A stretch of 64,000 nucleotides of DNA from Harmonia axyridis (lineage: Eukaryota; Arthropoda; Insecta; Coleoptera; Coccinellidae). Position numbers and translations under genes: made by a program. The stretch spans positions 52,638,798 to 52,702,797 of the forward strand of contig NC_059501.1 of assembly GCF_914767665.1 (NCBI RefSeq), given 5' to 3'. Shown here piece after piece: positions 24,180 to 36,100 of the stretch. Below the pieces are notes generated by a model. The model was not told the DNA's origin, made no database searches, and saw only the letters and a program-made list of their open reading frames with translations. The number at the start of each line of letters is the position of its first letter. Position 1 is the stretch's first letter.

Positions 24180-24535
24180 TTTAATAATGAAAACATTGTG
24201 GTTGCAACATGATGGAGCAAATGCGCACTAACCAAAAAAAGTGAGCGAATATTTTTGACCGAGACTTTTGGAAACAGATGGATTGGCAGAATAGAAATGT
24301 GGCTTGACCTCCTCGATCCCTTCATCTGACACCCTTGGATTATTTATTATGGGAAGGTCTATGCGGTACAGACTGACAGTAATGAGCAACTGCTCCAAAG
24401 AATTATTGATGTTGGCGATATTATTGAATTTCAACCGAATACCATAGCGAAATCTGTGAAAAACCTATATCAACGTGCTAAAAAATGTATTGAAATGGAA
24501 GGATACAATTTAGAATATTACCTGCTGAACTGAAA
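24180..24535 (+). pseudogene. Tc1/mariner-superfamily transposase remnant
   Basis: The plus strand reads LQHDGANAH, the block around the second catalytic Asp (family LQQDGAPAH). A frame-shifted stretch follows with DPSSDTLGLFIMG in place of the usual SPDLTPLDFFLWG block. It ends with NLYQRAKKCIEMEGYNLEYY just before a TGA. That arrangement is typical of DDE transposases of the IS630/Tc1/mariner superfamily that are common in insects, often annotated by their N-terminal DUF4817-type helix-turn-helix. Stops and frameshifts break it in several places, and the N-terminal half is absent. It lies inside the family F TIRs and was probably the element's own enzyme. Confidence 0.65.
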
Positions 24536-24734
24536 ATATTTTATTTATTTTATTTTTGATTCATTGATTTTAAGATCGAATATTTTTCAATTTATTATCC
24601 AGTTTGTTGATTAGGAGTTGTCTCAAATAATTTGAGGAAAATCCAGGTGAGGCATTCATGAAGGGTGAAATAACTGCAATTTTCGAAATAATTCTATCGA
24701 GAAATTCAAGATTTATCGAACTATGAAATTTCTT

Positions 24735-25320
24735 TCATAAGGGAATGTTTATTGGTCACCCCGAATGACAGTGGCAAGCAGAGTTTTGGAATTTTAATTA
24801 TGAATTAATTCTTTTTGGTTACGAAAACGAAAAAAAATTATGATATTGACTCACAGGGTTATCCAATATTCACGAGAATAGAAAAAGTCTAAAATTTTGC
24901 TAGTTCGGACCTGATTTTTTCGATTCCAGAATTATTGAAGGAAGCCGATAGTAAAATGTGACAAAACTTTGAAACTTGAAATTATTCGGTGGATTTATTG
25001 AAGAGTTATTGAACAAAAAAAATTTCACTCATAAGGGAATGTTTATTGATCACCCTGTATGAACGTGCCAAGTAGAGATTTAGAATTTTCATAATGAATT
25101 AATTCTTTGTGGTTACGAAAACGAAAAAAAATCATGATGATCACGTACAGGGTGATCCAATATTCACGAAAATAGAAGAAGTCTGAAATTTTCCTAGTCC
25201 GGATCTGATTTACTCGAATTCAGAAATATTGCAGTAAAGGGCGACTTAACTTCAAAATTTGAAAATATTCGGTCGATTAGTTAAAGAGTTATTCAACAGT
25301 GAAATTTCACTCATAAGATG
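24735..25320 (+). repeat. direct duplication, period ~290 bp
   Basis: CATAAGGGAATGTTTATTG starts at about 24737 and again at about 25029. Both are followed by AATGAATTAATTCTTT and GGTTACGAAAACGAAAAAAA, then AATATTCACGA. Each unit contains a CACCC(T/C)G... / ...ACAGGGT pair resembling the outer termini, so a smaller nested element may lie within. Confidence 0.7.
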
Positions 25321-25442
25321 AATATCACCCTGTATATCCCAAACGAAAGCACTCAGGCGATTGAAACTTCTTGATAAGGGTCCTCCATGATGACCTCAAT
25401 TCATGGTATTCGTTTGTCGCATTTTTCCCGGGACACCCTTTA

Positions 25443-26185
25443 TATAAAAAATTTAATAAAATACAAATATCCTGGAAAATACTAATATCAAAAATTATAA
25501 TTTTAAACAAGAAATAATAACCCCGAAAAAGCAACAGTGAACTCAGATCAACAAATCCTTCATGCAACTGTAATAATTTCTGTGTCAAACTCTGATTTTT
25601 TGACCGTTCGCTGTGTATGATCGACGGAAGGATTTTTGTCCATTGGGCTTCAAATCTCACAATAGTGAAAACTTCGAAGGAGTTTAAATTCATCCGCTCG
25701 AACGGTAATAATTTCAATAATTCGTTTTGATAAAAAAAAAGTAACTTTTTTTCGAACTTTCAGTTTCTGACTAACAATATCTGAAAAAAGTTAACATGGC
25801 TACTTGTAAAGAGAAAAATGGTTACAATTTTAATGTAAATATAGTGCAACATGATGTATTATATGATGACCTCCTGAAAAGAAAAAAATTGGCGATAATG
25901 CGACATCAAAACCGTTCTCAGTTTTTCATTCTTGTCAATGGAAGGAACTGATGATTTAAACCATTAACTGAGCATGGCGGTAAACAATAATGAACTAAAA
26001 TTGTTTAAGTTGAGTACATACCCGATCAACTTTTCTGTTTTGAATTATATTCCACTAACAACAGATACGACCAAGATTTCATGTGGATATCTAAAATGTA
26101 GAAATTGTAGAACAAACAACAAAAAGCACTAAACGATATGTATGGAAATATTCTATTGATTTCAATTAAAACTCTGTGAAACAAT
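25443..26185. other. A+T-rich DNA, no supported gene
   Basis: A 130-codon minus frame at 25325-25717 overlaps the right TIR of family F and has no motif, so I do not call it. Nothing else is recognised. Confidence 0.45.
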
Positions 26186-26275
26186 AGATAATACTCTTAC
26201 AGAAGGCTCATTCAAACACTCGTTCATTCTGAAACTCGTGGATGAATATAAATGCCTTCTACACTTGTATTATAA
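26186..26275. repeat. short hairpin MITE, family D copy 2 (internally deleted)
   Basis: It carries AATACTCTTACAGAAGGCTCA at the left and AATGCCTTCTACACTTGTAT followed by TATAAATAA at the right. The centre present in the 21.05-kb copy (ACTCGCC...GGCTCG) is deleted. Confidence 0.65.
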
Positions 26276-26655
26276 ATAATTACTCTCAGGTGCGAAAAAC
26301 GCAACAAGCTGATATTTGGTACATTTTGAGGTCTCATAGTTTTCTTATTTTAGCTTCAATTTTGAAATTTTTTTCTGTAAACTGTTGATGAAATTATTAA
26401 TTTCACTTCCATATTCACTCCTTTGTTGAATAGTGACTTAATAGTTGTTAAACCGTTATTTTGAAACACTTTCTGGAATAATTGCACAGTTGAATTTGTT
26501 CAAATTACCGATTTTCATTGAGAACCATTCCTTTTCAACATTTCGTTTCATGGCTTCAAGTACACTATAGTATTAAAAATAACCATTTCAATGTTTTTCT
26601 TAGACTTCCTACGGTTTTGATGATGTTTTGAAATTCCACAGTTTGAATTTTTATA

Positions 26656-27926
26656 GAGGTGTGTGAATAAGTCTTTCCCGTTTTTTTTCAAATTTTGAGC
26701 CTTTATTGTGAAAAAATGGTTACAAATGAATTATTGAAAGTATTGGCCATCGCTAGCTACAACTTTTTCCCATCTTTCTGGCAACATACGAATTCCGTTG
26801 CGAAAAAATTCGACCGGTTTGGCCTCTATCCAGTCATCCACCCATTTTTTGGCTTCCTCGTAGGAATGGCTGGTCAGCCAGGCCATGCGTCATCGATCTG
26901 AAGAGATGGTAATCAGACGGAGCAATGTCTGGACTATACGGCGGGTGGGGTAGGACTTCCCATTTGAGCGTTTCTAAGTATGTTTTCACCGGCTGTGCAA
27001 CATGTGGGCGAGCATTGTCATGTTGCAAAATAACTTTGTCGTGCCTGTCGGAGTATTGTGGCCGTTTTTCTCGCAGTGCGCGGCTCAAACGCATCAATTG
27101 TCGTCGATAGACCTCGCCTGTGATCCTTTCATTCGGTTTCAGAAGCTCATAGTGAACCACACCTAGCTGGTCCCACCATATACAGAGCATGAGCTTGGCG
27201 CCATGAATATTTGGCTTGGCCGTCGATGATGAAGCATGGCCCCATGATTTTCTTCGCTTCGGATTATCGTAACGGATCCACTTTTCATCGCCAGTCACGA
27301 TAAGATGCAGAAAACCCTTTCTTTTATGTCGCTGAAGCAGCTGTTCGCAAGTGAAAAAACGCCGTTCGACGTCTCTCAGCTTCAGTTCGTACGGCACCCA
27401 ATTTCCTTGCTTTTGGATCATTCCCATGGCTTTCAAACGCTTGGAAATGGTTGTTCGGTCAACTCCCAATGCTTCAGCAAGTTCTTCTTGCGTTTGACAC
27501 GAATCTTCATCAAGCAAAGTCGCCAATTCTTGATCTTCAAAGATTTGCGGCCGCCCGGAACGCTCCTTGTCTTCCACGTCGAAATCGCCACTTTTGAAGC
27601 GTCGAAACCATCCGCGAACACTTGAATCATCGACACAACCTTCTCCATAAGCTTCCTGAAGCAACCGATGCGCCTCGGCAGCAGATTTCTTCAAATTGAA
27701 CCAATAAAGTGAAACTTCCCGCAAATGACGTCGACTCGGCTCAAATTTCGACATTTTCACGATTTCAAAAATTTATGATGCGAAAAAATTTCAACTAATG
27801 TGTTAGTGTGGAATTGTTGACAGATGAATAAGCTTTGATTATGACATATGTAACCATTAAATACTCGCACAGTATTGGTGGCGCCATCTCTTACAAAAAA
27901 CGGGAAAGACTTATTCACACACCTGA
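26656..27926 (-). mobile_element. mariner transposon, nearly intact
   Basis: The inverted termini are AGGTGTGTGAATAAGTCTTT at the left (about 26657) and AAGACTTATTCACACACCT at the right (about 27924), with CCCG following inward on both. TA dinucleotides sit at both outer edges. The length of about 1.27 kb is standard for mariner. It contains one transposase gene on the minus strand. The two ends are still near identical, which points to a fairly young insertion. Confidence 0.93.
26731..27754 (-). pseudogene. mariner transposase, full length with one C-terminal frameshift
   Basis: This enzyme binds the mariner TIRs and cuts and pastes the element into TA targets. The ATG at 27754 is chosen because MSKFEPSRRHLRE matches mariner N-termini; the open frame extends two codons further without an ATG. 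Order: paired helix-turn-helix DNA-binding region (residues ~1-110, with GRP near 68), linker WVPYEL (119-123), then the catalytic core with VTGDEKW (Asp156), LQHDNARPH (Asp246) and SPDIAPSDYHLF (Asp281). This is the mariner D,D34D triad, with all three residues present. After residue ~296 the frame shifts near 26865-26871. The other frame resumes SYEEAKKWVDDW and LPERWEKVVASDGQYFQ to a TAA at 26731. The break loses about 45 C-terminal residues, so this copy is probably inactive. The subfamily looks mauritiana/cecropia-like, which is tentative. Confidence 0.93.
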
Positions 27927-27928
27927 TA

Positions 27929-28940
27929 TTTCATATCAATACGTGGAATTTCAACCCCGTCAATATAGTCACGAAAATATGAGGTTATTGCTTTTCTATT
28001 CCTGTTAGATTTTGGTTAACACATCGCTCTGAAATATTACACGAGACTTTGTCATTCACCATCCAAATGCAAATTTTATCTCGATCGTATTTGCAGTTTT
28101 GATGTTTGCAGCTATTTACGAAACCCACGTCAGATTTTTCCTACAAAACTGCGAAATTCGAGATCCAAACCAACCCTGAAAATTTGAAGTTTCTAGGTAA
28201 TTACGTTCTAAAGTTATCGTGTATAAGGTGGGACAAACAGAAAAAATCAAATTTGAGTGGGAATTCATCATTAGTGAATCAAACCTTATCTTTTACAGTC
28301 ATTTTCGACTCAAAATTAAAAAATTACTTACAATAGGATGAAACGATCGAACCTTCGGCTAGGAAAAAGAACTCCCAAAGAGTTATTATAAAACATGACA
28401 ATCTTTAATTGATACATCAAGTCAAATTTGAACGTAAAAGTCTTAAAGATCAAATTTTCTACAAGTCAGTTAACCCTTTACCGCATGAATTTTTATTTTA
28501 CGGTGGAAAAATTAATTTGCGAAGAACTTGATCTCTCAAAAAAACCTATACTCACAATTTTGAAGCTTTAGCTGAATTAAAAAAGGAAATTTGTTCGTGC
28601 CATATATGGCACACGATGCGGTAAAGGGTTAATAATTTTCTTGAAAATGGTACTTAAATGGCACAATTCAGATATTACATTATAAGTTAAGTGTACATCA
28701 TTACCTACTTGCTGTTTGAGGAAACATCAATTATTGACCTATCTATATCTACACGCCATCGCCATAAGCTTGCTATTTTATTGAACGTTCTGTAATTTTT
28801 AAGTTTCCAATATGCCATAGGAATAATGGCACAATCACCTTGCTGATATGCAGTTGTGGTAACGATACATCTTCATATAGTTGACATACAATGTGAGGAA
28901 CAAAGATAAAATCCCATTAGTTGAATGAAGACAAAATGAT
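27929..28940. other. A+T-rich DNA, no supported gene
   Basis: Short frames only (for example 28106-28336). No repeat recognised. Confidence 0.45.
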
Positions 28941-29005
28941 GCGGTTATTTGATTAATTAATTGCGGTTATTTGATTAATTAATGAGGTTATTCGATTAAT
29001 TAATG
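28941..29005 (+). repeat. tandem repeat, 22-bp unit x3
   Basis: The unit GCGGTTATTTGATTAATTAA begins at 28941 and 28963 and, as a GAGGTTATTCGATTAATTAA variant, at 28984. A minisatellite with no evident role. Confidence 0.85.
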
Positions 29006-29084
29006 AATTAATGGAATGAAAATTGAAATTTGAATTTGAAAAAATTTGAAAATTCATTTTCAAACATCACACTGAGGAAAGGAA

Positions 29085-29195
29085 TGTATCAGGTGTCCCA
29101 AATTCATTGTCTAATGACGGGATCTCAGAACCACTTTGAGCTAGAAAAGAAATGAATGGCACATTTTCAGGCTAGAATTTTGAGAGAATTATTTT
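29085..29195 (+). repeat. transposon end, family H copy 1
   Basis: TGTATCAGGTGTCCCAAATT is followed by CATTGTCTAATGACGGGATC and TCAGA. It matches 48021-48130 in the same orientation over about 110 bp. Only one end is present at each site; no inverse partner was found. Confidence 0.6.
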
Positions 29196-30170
29196 GGTGA
29201 GAATCGCAACCTCACAAATTTTTTTTATGGATACATAACACAATGAATAAAATAATGTCATGGCAGCAGCACCTACTCCAAAGTATCAAACTCATATTTT
29301 ATGGTCATTTTTCATCCAAAGATTTTATCATCCCATTCATGACGTCCATTTATATTGTGGTCGTTGACTTCGTGTTCCGGAATCGGTGTTGTTGTCTTCC
29401 AAGCATTCTTCAAAATATAATTGAAATCATGACCAGACGATTTCTTAAAACAATTTTGACAAGACTTGGAGAATGAAAATTGGACGGTAGTTTGACAGTA
29501 TTTAATTTGTTTCCATTTTTATATGTGCGGAAACATTTTTTAAATTAAGTAATTTCCGGAAATACACAACATCAGAAACTTTTTTCACCGATTGTAGCTC
29601 CTCGGAACCTTTCCATTCATTCTTTTTTACTGTTACAGTAAGCAGAGCGTCAAGCACTCACGCTACCTTTTTTTTCTGAAGCTCCAAATCACCCCCGAAT
29701 TTGTGGGGCTTCATGCACTGACAGCTGTTGGAGAGAAAGTAAACGCTAAATGTCATATTTGCCAGTTTTCGTACTAGGTTTACTGGTTTGTTTATATTTC
29801 ATTTGACAGTTTAGTTTTGGTGTTCCAGTCATAGCGAGGGCGTGAAACGCTAGTGCGCCAAGACCCATGGTGACACGCTCCTGACTGGAAACCACTTTAT
29901 GCCGCCCGGAAAGCTATTCCATTGATGAAACCAATGGCATTCAAACGTTCGGAATTTCTTCAGCAGAGTTTGAACGAATGACCACGTAGATTTTTTTGGT
30001 TTCATGTGGACAAATTCCTCTTCCGCTAGGCAAAGTGACCAGCAGAAAGTAAACATTAGATTTCCTATCAACCTCCGATTCTCGAACATCGGTCTAGCTG
30101 AAGGACATAACTCCAATTCCTATTCCTGTCACCAGACCTCTGTCTGGCATATTCTGTGATTGATCGCAGA
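29196..30170. other. intergenic, modestly G+C-richer near 29640-30120, no supported gene
   Basis: Around 29640-30120 the base composition is less A+T-rich. An 88-codon minus frame at 29850-30116 has no recognised motif. GAGAGAAAGTAAACGCTAAAT near 29730 and CAGCAGAAAGTAAACATTAGAT near 30040 resemble each other, hinting at an old duplication. Confidence 0.35.
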
Positions 30171-30220
30171 TTCCGTTCACTCTCACCGCCTGCTTCTTAC
30201 TAGTGATGAGAGTGAACGGA
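30171..30220. repeat. small hairpin, 14-bp arms
   Basis: TCCGTTCACTCTCA pairs with TGAGAGTGAACGGA across a 21-bp loop. Its function is unknown. Confidence 0.7.
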
Positions 30221-31436
30221 TTGTAACAGACACATGAAAACAATATCAATTTCGAGTTTTAATTTTTTTTTTATTAACCATGAACAGTTATCAAAGCGCT
30301 TATCAATACCTGATACGAGATAAGTTTGGATTATCATACTCCATTTTTAATTTTTGAAGTAAATGACCATAATTTTTAGTTCGAGTGTTCTTACTTTCAA
30401 TTTAGTATGAATCTTATTGTTTATTTGTACACAGATTTGGGTTCGGAATGATTCGATCTAGATAATTGAAATTCTGAGTGATAGATATATATTTTTATTT
30501 TTACGCGAATGCATTTTTTCAAATTATAATTCTTATTCTAGAAAAGGATCAGTATGGTGCTGATATTCGACCAAATCCTTATCAGAGACATATACACCTC
30601 AGCTTTCTAATTGGACTTTCACTGTTTATGAAAAGTAAGAGGAGAAAAAGTTGTCGATCATCGTTTGACTTTCGGCATTCTGTATGCATCTTTTTCCGTA
30701 CCTTAATTCGGCATCCCAAGAAGAAAGAAGAAATGAAGGCCGATCCAAACTTCCATTAAAGGAAAAATATTCGATAAACTTGACCAGCGTTGAACTAGGA
30801 ACTAAATAAATTAATCGATTGTTACCCCAATGAAGTTGCTAAAAGACTTCATACCTATCATAGAATGCCCTTAACTACCCCTAACTCGAAATTAAGCAAA
30901 GTTAATAGCAAATTACACTCGGAGGATAGACTCGCATATAAAGAAGATATAGGAAATCATCTAAATTCTATACAGAAAAGATAGTGTGAGAGATAGCAAC
31001 AGTCAGTTGGTTGATAGGCAAAAAGATACCCCTAACCAAAGATCATCATGATAGGTTACAATATACCCCTTGCGAGGTAATTCGTTGATGAGAATTTTCC
31101 CTTCTATAATAGAAAAAATTTGAATAAAACAATGAGGTCAAGAGATTTTTGCCGCTCGATATGATTTAAATAACACCTCAAATATAATTCCAGAATAATT
31201 TATTCACGAAGGAAATGCATGTGATTTATTAATCACATCTCACATGTAGGTATAAAGTTCTTTGGTCTCCACGGATGCAATATGGAGAATATGTACCGAT
31301 AAACAGTTATGTGGTCTGAAAAGCATAATGCACAAATGAAGAGCACTCAAAAGTATTGACGACAATTAGTAAGGAAAAACGACATTGTACCATCAATTTT
31401 CTTCTAGCTCATGAGCAACTAATTGTGTCCACCATG
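30221..31436. other. A+T-rich DNA, no supported gene
   Basis: A 93-codon frame at 30478-30759 is not recognisable. No structural feature was found. Confidence 0.4.
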
Positions 31437-31693
31437 TACAGGGTGATCAAGCGCGATCTCAGAGGGGGGTCAAGGGGGTCATGATCCCGCCCAAAATGGA
31501 ACCACCTAACACTTAATATGCGTTTCATGCAGACAAAGTACGAAATGGTCCCATCAAAAACTTGAAGTCCATAACTGCGACCCCCCAAAATTTGAGGCTA
31601 GGGCCGCCTTTGAGGTTGATTCACTTATCTTGGTAACTCCAATTTTCTAGAAAACGACTGAATAGTTTTTTATTTTCTGAACAGCGGTTTGTA
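31437..31693 (+). mobile_element. transposon fragment with TACAGGGTG terminus
   Basis: It begins TACAGGGTGATCAAGCGCGA, like the left ends of families B, E and F. It is G-rich at first (GAGGGGGGTCAAGGGGG). It runs directly up to the family E copy at 31694. No right terminus is seen. Confidence 0.45.
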
Positions 31694-32050
31694 TAGGGTG
31701 GGCAAATAAGCGAGGTAAGCGGCTATATACCAGGATCCACTCATTGTAGAGACTTGCGGTAAAAATTTTTACCACTAAAGTGTACAAAAAAGCACGCTGA
31801 AAATTGTTTTGAAGTTCATACCTCTACCGACAGGAGCGTAATAGCTATCTTCGAGTAGAAAAATGAATTTTACTCGAAAATGTTTCATATCAAGTTGAAA
31901 AAAAATATCATCACTGTATTCCTTGAAAAATTCTGTATCTTTTTAAATTGCTGCTTTCGATTTTACGACATCGAATAAGGTTAGGGAAAAGGGAGAAATC
32001 TGACTGATTGAAATGTCTGTAACTTCAGTTTGTCTCAACATTTTTGAGCT
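31694..32050 (+). mobile_element. family E copy 2, truncated
   Basis: From TATAGGGTGGGCAAATAAGC it parallels 4911-5265 closely: ACTTGCGGTAAAAATTTTTA, TTTTACTCGAAAATGTTTCA and AATCTGACTGATTGAA. The match stops at TTTTTGAGC (about 32050), immediately before a hAT-like terminus at 32061. The right half was probably cut off by that insertion or by deletion. Confidence 0.75.
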
Positions 32051-32060
32051 TCAGAGCCTT

Positions 32061-32667
32061 CAGAGCCGTATCTAGGTACCATTGCGCCTGTAGCAATATA
32101 TTAGACAGCGCCCCCTATTTTTGAAGGTATTTTTTCATCCATTTTAAGAAAAAATTAGAATGGAATAATATTTCGAATAGCATAATGAAAAAGGTATGTT
32201 CTTGGAAAAAAACTTTACAGTTGTGTGCCATGACGTCTGACGTCTTCATTTTTTTGCCGACTTCTACGTCGGCCAACGTTGGCTTGTACAAAACGCAGTT
32301 TACAGAATAAAACATTATTCAGCCGTATTCAAGAAAATCAGTTTTTCCAAAATAAGGGAATAACCGTTCAAGAATTCGTAAAAAATTAAATAAGCGATGA
32401 CAAAGTGATCACAAAAAAACATTCGTCAAAAATATTATCTACATTTGTCTGTACACGTAAATCTTCGAAACTACCGTACATATTGTATTGCGGCTTTCAC
32501 AGGTAGATCCGGACATCTTTGATCAACATATAGGTTCTTTTCAATTAAAAATCGATAAAAAAACTAAGTTGGCTTCAGGAGCTTTTGAGGGCTATTCAGT
32601 CGTTCTGCTATTGCTCTCTTGGAAACCTGGATGATTTGTCTTTTAGTAGAATTGGTAATAGCTTTCA
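32061..32667 (+). mobile_element. possible hAT-like left end and following unknown DNA
   Basis: CAGAGCCGTATCTAGGTACC at 32061 has the style of a hAT terminus. No matching right end was identified. The minus frame at 32115-32315 has no motif. Confidence 0.3.
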
Positions 32668-33096
32668 CAGGGCTGCCGCCAGGACCGGACTATCGGGCAT
32701 TTTGCGGGGGCGCCAAATTGTAGGGGCGCAAAGTTAGTTAATCAAACAAGACATATTTTTTGACACAAACATGTTTTTTTAGTATAATACCACTCATTGT
32801 CGTTAAAAATTGCCAAGCGCCAATTTTATTGAAGTCACATAGACGTTCTCAACTAGTTATGAAAATACAAATTCGTACTAAAATGCTCCTGCGTAGATTT
32901 TTTGCCATGAGCGTCGTACTTTAAAACAATTCGGGGTGTTTTTTGATGAAAACAAAACGTCCTTTGATAAATTTGTGAAGGTGAATTCAAAGTTAAAAAA
33001 CAACAGAGGTTCTCAAAAAACTTGAGATATATTAGGCGAACCTGGGAGGCGAAATTTCTATTTGCTGGAGCGCCTAAATGTCTGGCGGCGGCTCTG
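32668..33096. mobile_element. non-autonomous hAT-like element with flanking duplication
   Basis: The left end CAGGGCTGCCGCCAG is mirrored by the right end CTGGCGGCGGCTCTG. Just outside, GCTTTCA (32661-32667) and GCTTTCG (33097-33103) form a near-perfect direct repeat, compatible with a decayed 8-bp hAT target duplication. Internal pieces GGGGGCGCCAAATTG and GGAGCGCCTAAATG are also inverted. No transposase is encoded; a 123-codon minus frame crossing the right end is not protein-like. Confidence 0.7.
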
Positions 33097-33103
33097 GCTT
33101 TCG

Positions 33104-36100
33104 TTGCTACATACAAGTGACGATGACTGTAGAGACACTCAAAAATTAAGTATTGAACCACTGCCGCATTCGATTTACCATGATTATCTATCAACTCATA
33201 CCACGATTCGCAATAAATGAACACTCGGAAGCGTAGTACACATCATACGACCTTGGCCTTGCTCACCGAGTTAAATAGCCAACCGTTAGTTCATCTCGCC
33301 AATTCCTTCAGTTGCCATTCGTGGATTTGTAAGTCACTAGAACGTGCAATTATTGTTACGTTGTCTGATTGGATAATCCAGCACTAGAGAATAAGTATTC
33401 TGAGACAGTCTGCGGGCGCTATTGGTACTTTTCATTGAATACAAGATAAAGGGATTAGGGACTATGTGACTATAGATATTGTGTTTTATCAAAAAGAATA
33501 ATGTTCTAATAATTCACTGTTAATTTGATCAATTATTCTATTTATTGAACTGGTTAATGATCGAGAGTTTTCAATAAGATTATTTCAATTATTTCAATTA
33601 AATAATTACTTAATATTATCAGTATGAATTGAACACATTTTTTCTTAATCCTTTCAAGAGTTTTGGATTGAAAAATTTCTTTTTATCAGAAATCCAAAAT
33701 CGCTGGTCTGTCAGATATTAATTTTTATCTGCTCAGAAAAATTATAAAAATGCATTGGTTAGTATTTGTGTGTATTATAAAGGTATATACGAGTAGTATT
33801 GGCCACGATACCAAGAACATAAATGAAACCCCATTAGTTAAATGAAGGTCATTCCAACAATTCCCTTTCCAACATCGCTTCAAGGGAAGGTAGTACAAGT
33901 TCGAAATAATTCGGTCCAGGTTATTTAAATTCTGAGTGAGTTTTTCGTAGAAAACGAGATTAAGTATAATGTATTTTCATATTTTATTTATCATATTACC
34001 TGTCATATATTGATTACAAAATTCTTCCTGTAGCCAGGTTCCGAACTAAAGTCAAATACTTTCTGATGTGTAATAATAGGATCAATAATGGATAATATTG
34101 TTTAATCTGTTATATGACTTGTGTTGATTCTGTTATTTTGTCCAAATTCTATGATAAGTATTAACATATCTTAGTCACTCCTGTATTGTACATTCTGAAA
34201 ATGGATTTTGGTTGTTTTTCAAGTTTTGGATAATTTATTGTGTATTTTCTATCACTTCAGGGATTAAGTTGAATAGCTTGCTAGACTTCGCCCTGATGTG
34301 ATAATGATCTGCAAATAAAGACCAGCTATATATATTTGTGTTATTTTCACAGAAACATCATAATCGTAATTTTTTAAGGAATACCCCGAACTAATTTGTG
34401 AATACAATGGGATTGTTGTTTATTTCCCTACTAGCCTCTTTTTAATTCTTGTAAGCTGGTCCTGAGTATTGATTCCAGAAAAATTACCAACATATATTAG
34501 ATGACCCCCAGAGAAAATAATAATCTATGGAATTAAAATCAGATCCATCTCAAATGGCACTTATGGAAAACTCACTTATAATCAGCCAATAATTAGGCAA
34601 CAAGTTTTCGCAAATTCCATCTACCAAAGTTCATTCTAGGAATATTATCCCCATCCACCAAAATCTGCTTTCGAATGTGATGAGTATGCAGGCAATTTTT
34701 TTTAATCTCCTATTATTGATTTACTACTTCGTCTAATCCGTTCCAATATTTCAAAATATAGTTAGAAAGCGTCCACGTCCATCCAATTAAGTATTCATTT
34801 GCAAAACTTTTCAAAGCCTCTCTATATGTACGTAGTAATAAGTACTGTTTTCGCTTCAACATTGTAAAGCACGGTAACTCATTATTCTTGTTGGGAATTA
34901 TATATCTGTTAAATCGATTCGTCAATGTTTTCAAACTGATTTCTTCTATTGCCGCTATATTATCAAAGAAAACATAACTCTCAAGAGTTTCTTAGGTAAT
35001 TTTTATCTCTTTAGCTCACCCATCCATTTAAGCAATCGTAGATCTTCTGAATTCTGTTAGACTGATTCAGAATCGTCACTATTTTTGAGAAAACTTACTT
35101 TTCTAAAACAATTTGTTATTGTGGCTTTTTTAGGCTGTTTCCACGGAATAAAAGTCTAAAAGTTTTATCGACTTTGCTAACTCTGAAGAGGATCTTTCTT
35201 GATCCATTTTCGACAAAAGGTGCTTACCTCATGACCACCAATAAATTCAAACCTAAAGGCAACGATTTTCTCTGGTAAGGCACGAAAGAAAACGCCAGTT
35301 CAATGTTTTAGCACTACAACTTTTAAACCAGAGGTGATAGAAAAAATCTGATACTCCATTCTCGTTCTCTATTTCTGAGAAACTAGCAAGAGTTAAGAGT
35401 AGTTTTCATTTGTGGCCAAGTTTATCTTTTTTTGAGTTATAAGCGAAAATTGGAAAAATGGCTATAACATTTATATCTCCGATAATACTGATGATAGAGC
35501 TCTGAAATTAAAACATCATACAGGCACATTTTTTTACGTATAATCCAGCGGCTTACTCGTCCTTTCAACAGGGTTTTTCATTAAAAAGCAATGACCCAAA
35601 GTCATGGTTTTTCAAATGAGAACACTAGATTTCTGTGCCATTTTTCGAAATCCTATTTTTTTGGTTTCAAAAATATATAACATCGTATGGCTTGTATCAA
35701 TATAAATAATAGAATATGGTCAAAAACCTTTTTTATGAGCTTTATCCTTCACTAAATTTTTTTATATAGAAATTTTTTGGCTGCGACAACGAAAAAACTA
35801 ATCAAAATAAACTTTGTCAATTTTATGTCCATCTACTAGGGCTGATTGCTATTGTTTCCTGACACACTAACAGACGAATACTGGTTTTATTCTTGATGAT
35901 TTCTGCGGCTCAATTTTTTTTATTTCAAAATGTGCAGCGAGTTTCCTCACTGACAATTGTTTCTTTTTCGGAGTGTTGATAACTTAAATTTTTCCACACA
36001 AACTACGCAGTTTTCCAAGAGTCATTTTAATAGTAACGAAGTATTTTTTAGCACAAAAAAGAATTAAACACGTAGCTTTCGCTTGTCGTGCAAAGCTAAA

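Larger units (their letters stand above)
23933..25442 (+). mobile_element. long-TIR element, family F, carrying a dead transposase
   Basis: The left end TACAGGGTGTCCCGGGAAGA is mirrored by the right end TTTTTCCCGGGACACCC near 25440. The inverted similarity runs inward for about 180 bp: CGACAAACGAATACCATGAA against TTCATGGTATTCGTTTGTCG, and GAGTGAAATTTCACTGTTG against CAGTGAAATTTCACTC. The outer bases are TA-rich. Internally there is a transposase remnant (24180-24535) and a direct duplication (24735-25320). The right terminus has lost the exact ACCCTGTA. Confidence 0.8.

Noticed and set aside
25325..25717. 130-codon minus frame
   Set aside because: Half of it is the family F inverted repeat; no motif.
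26925..27625. Plus-strand frames across the mariner and a second minus frame at 27433-27648
   Set aside because: Shadows of the mariner transposase gene.
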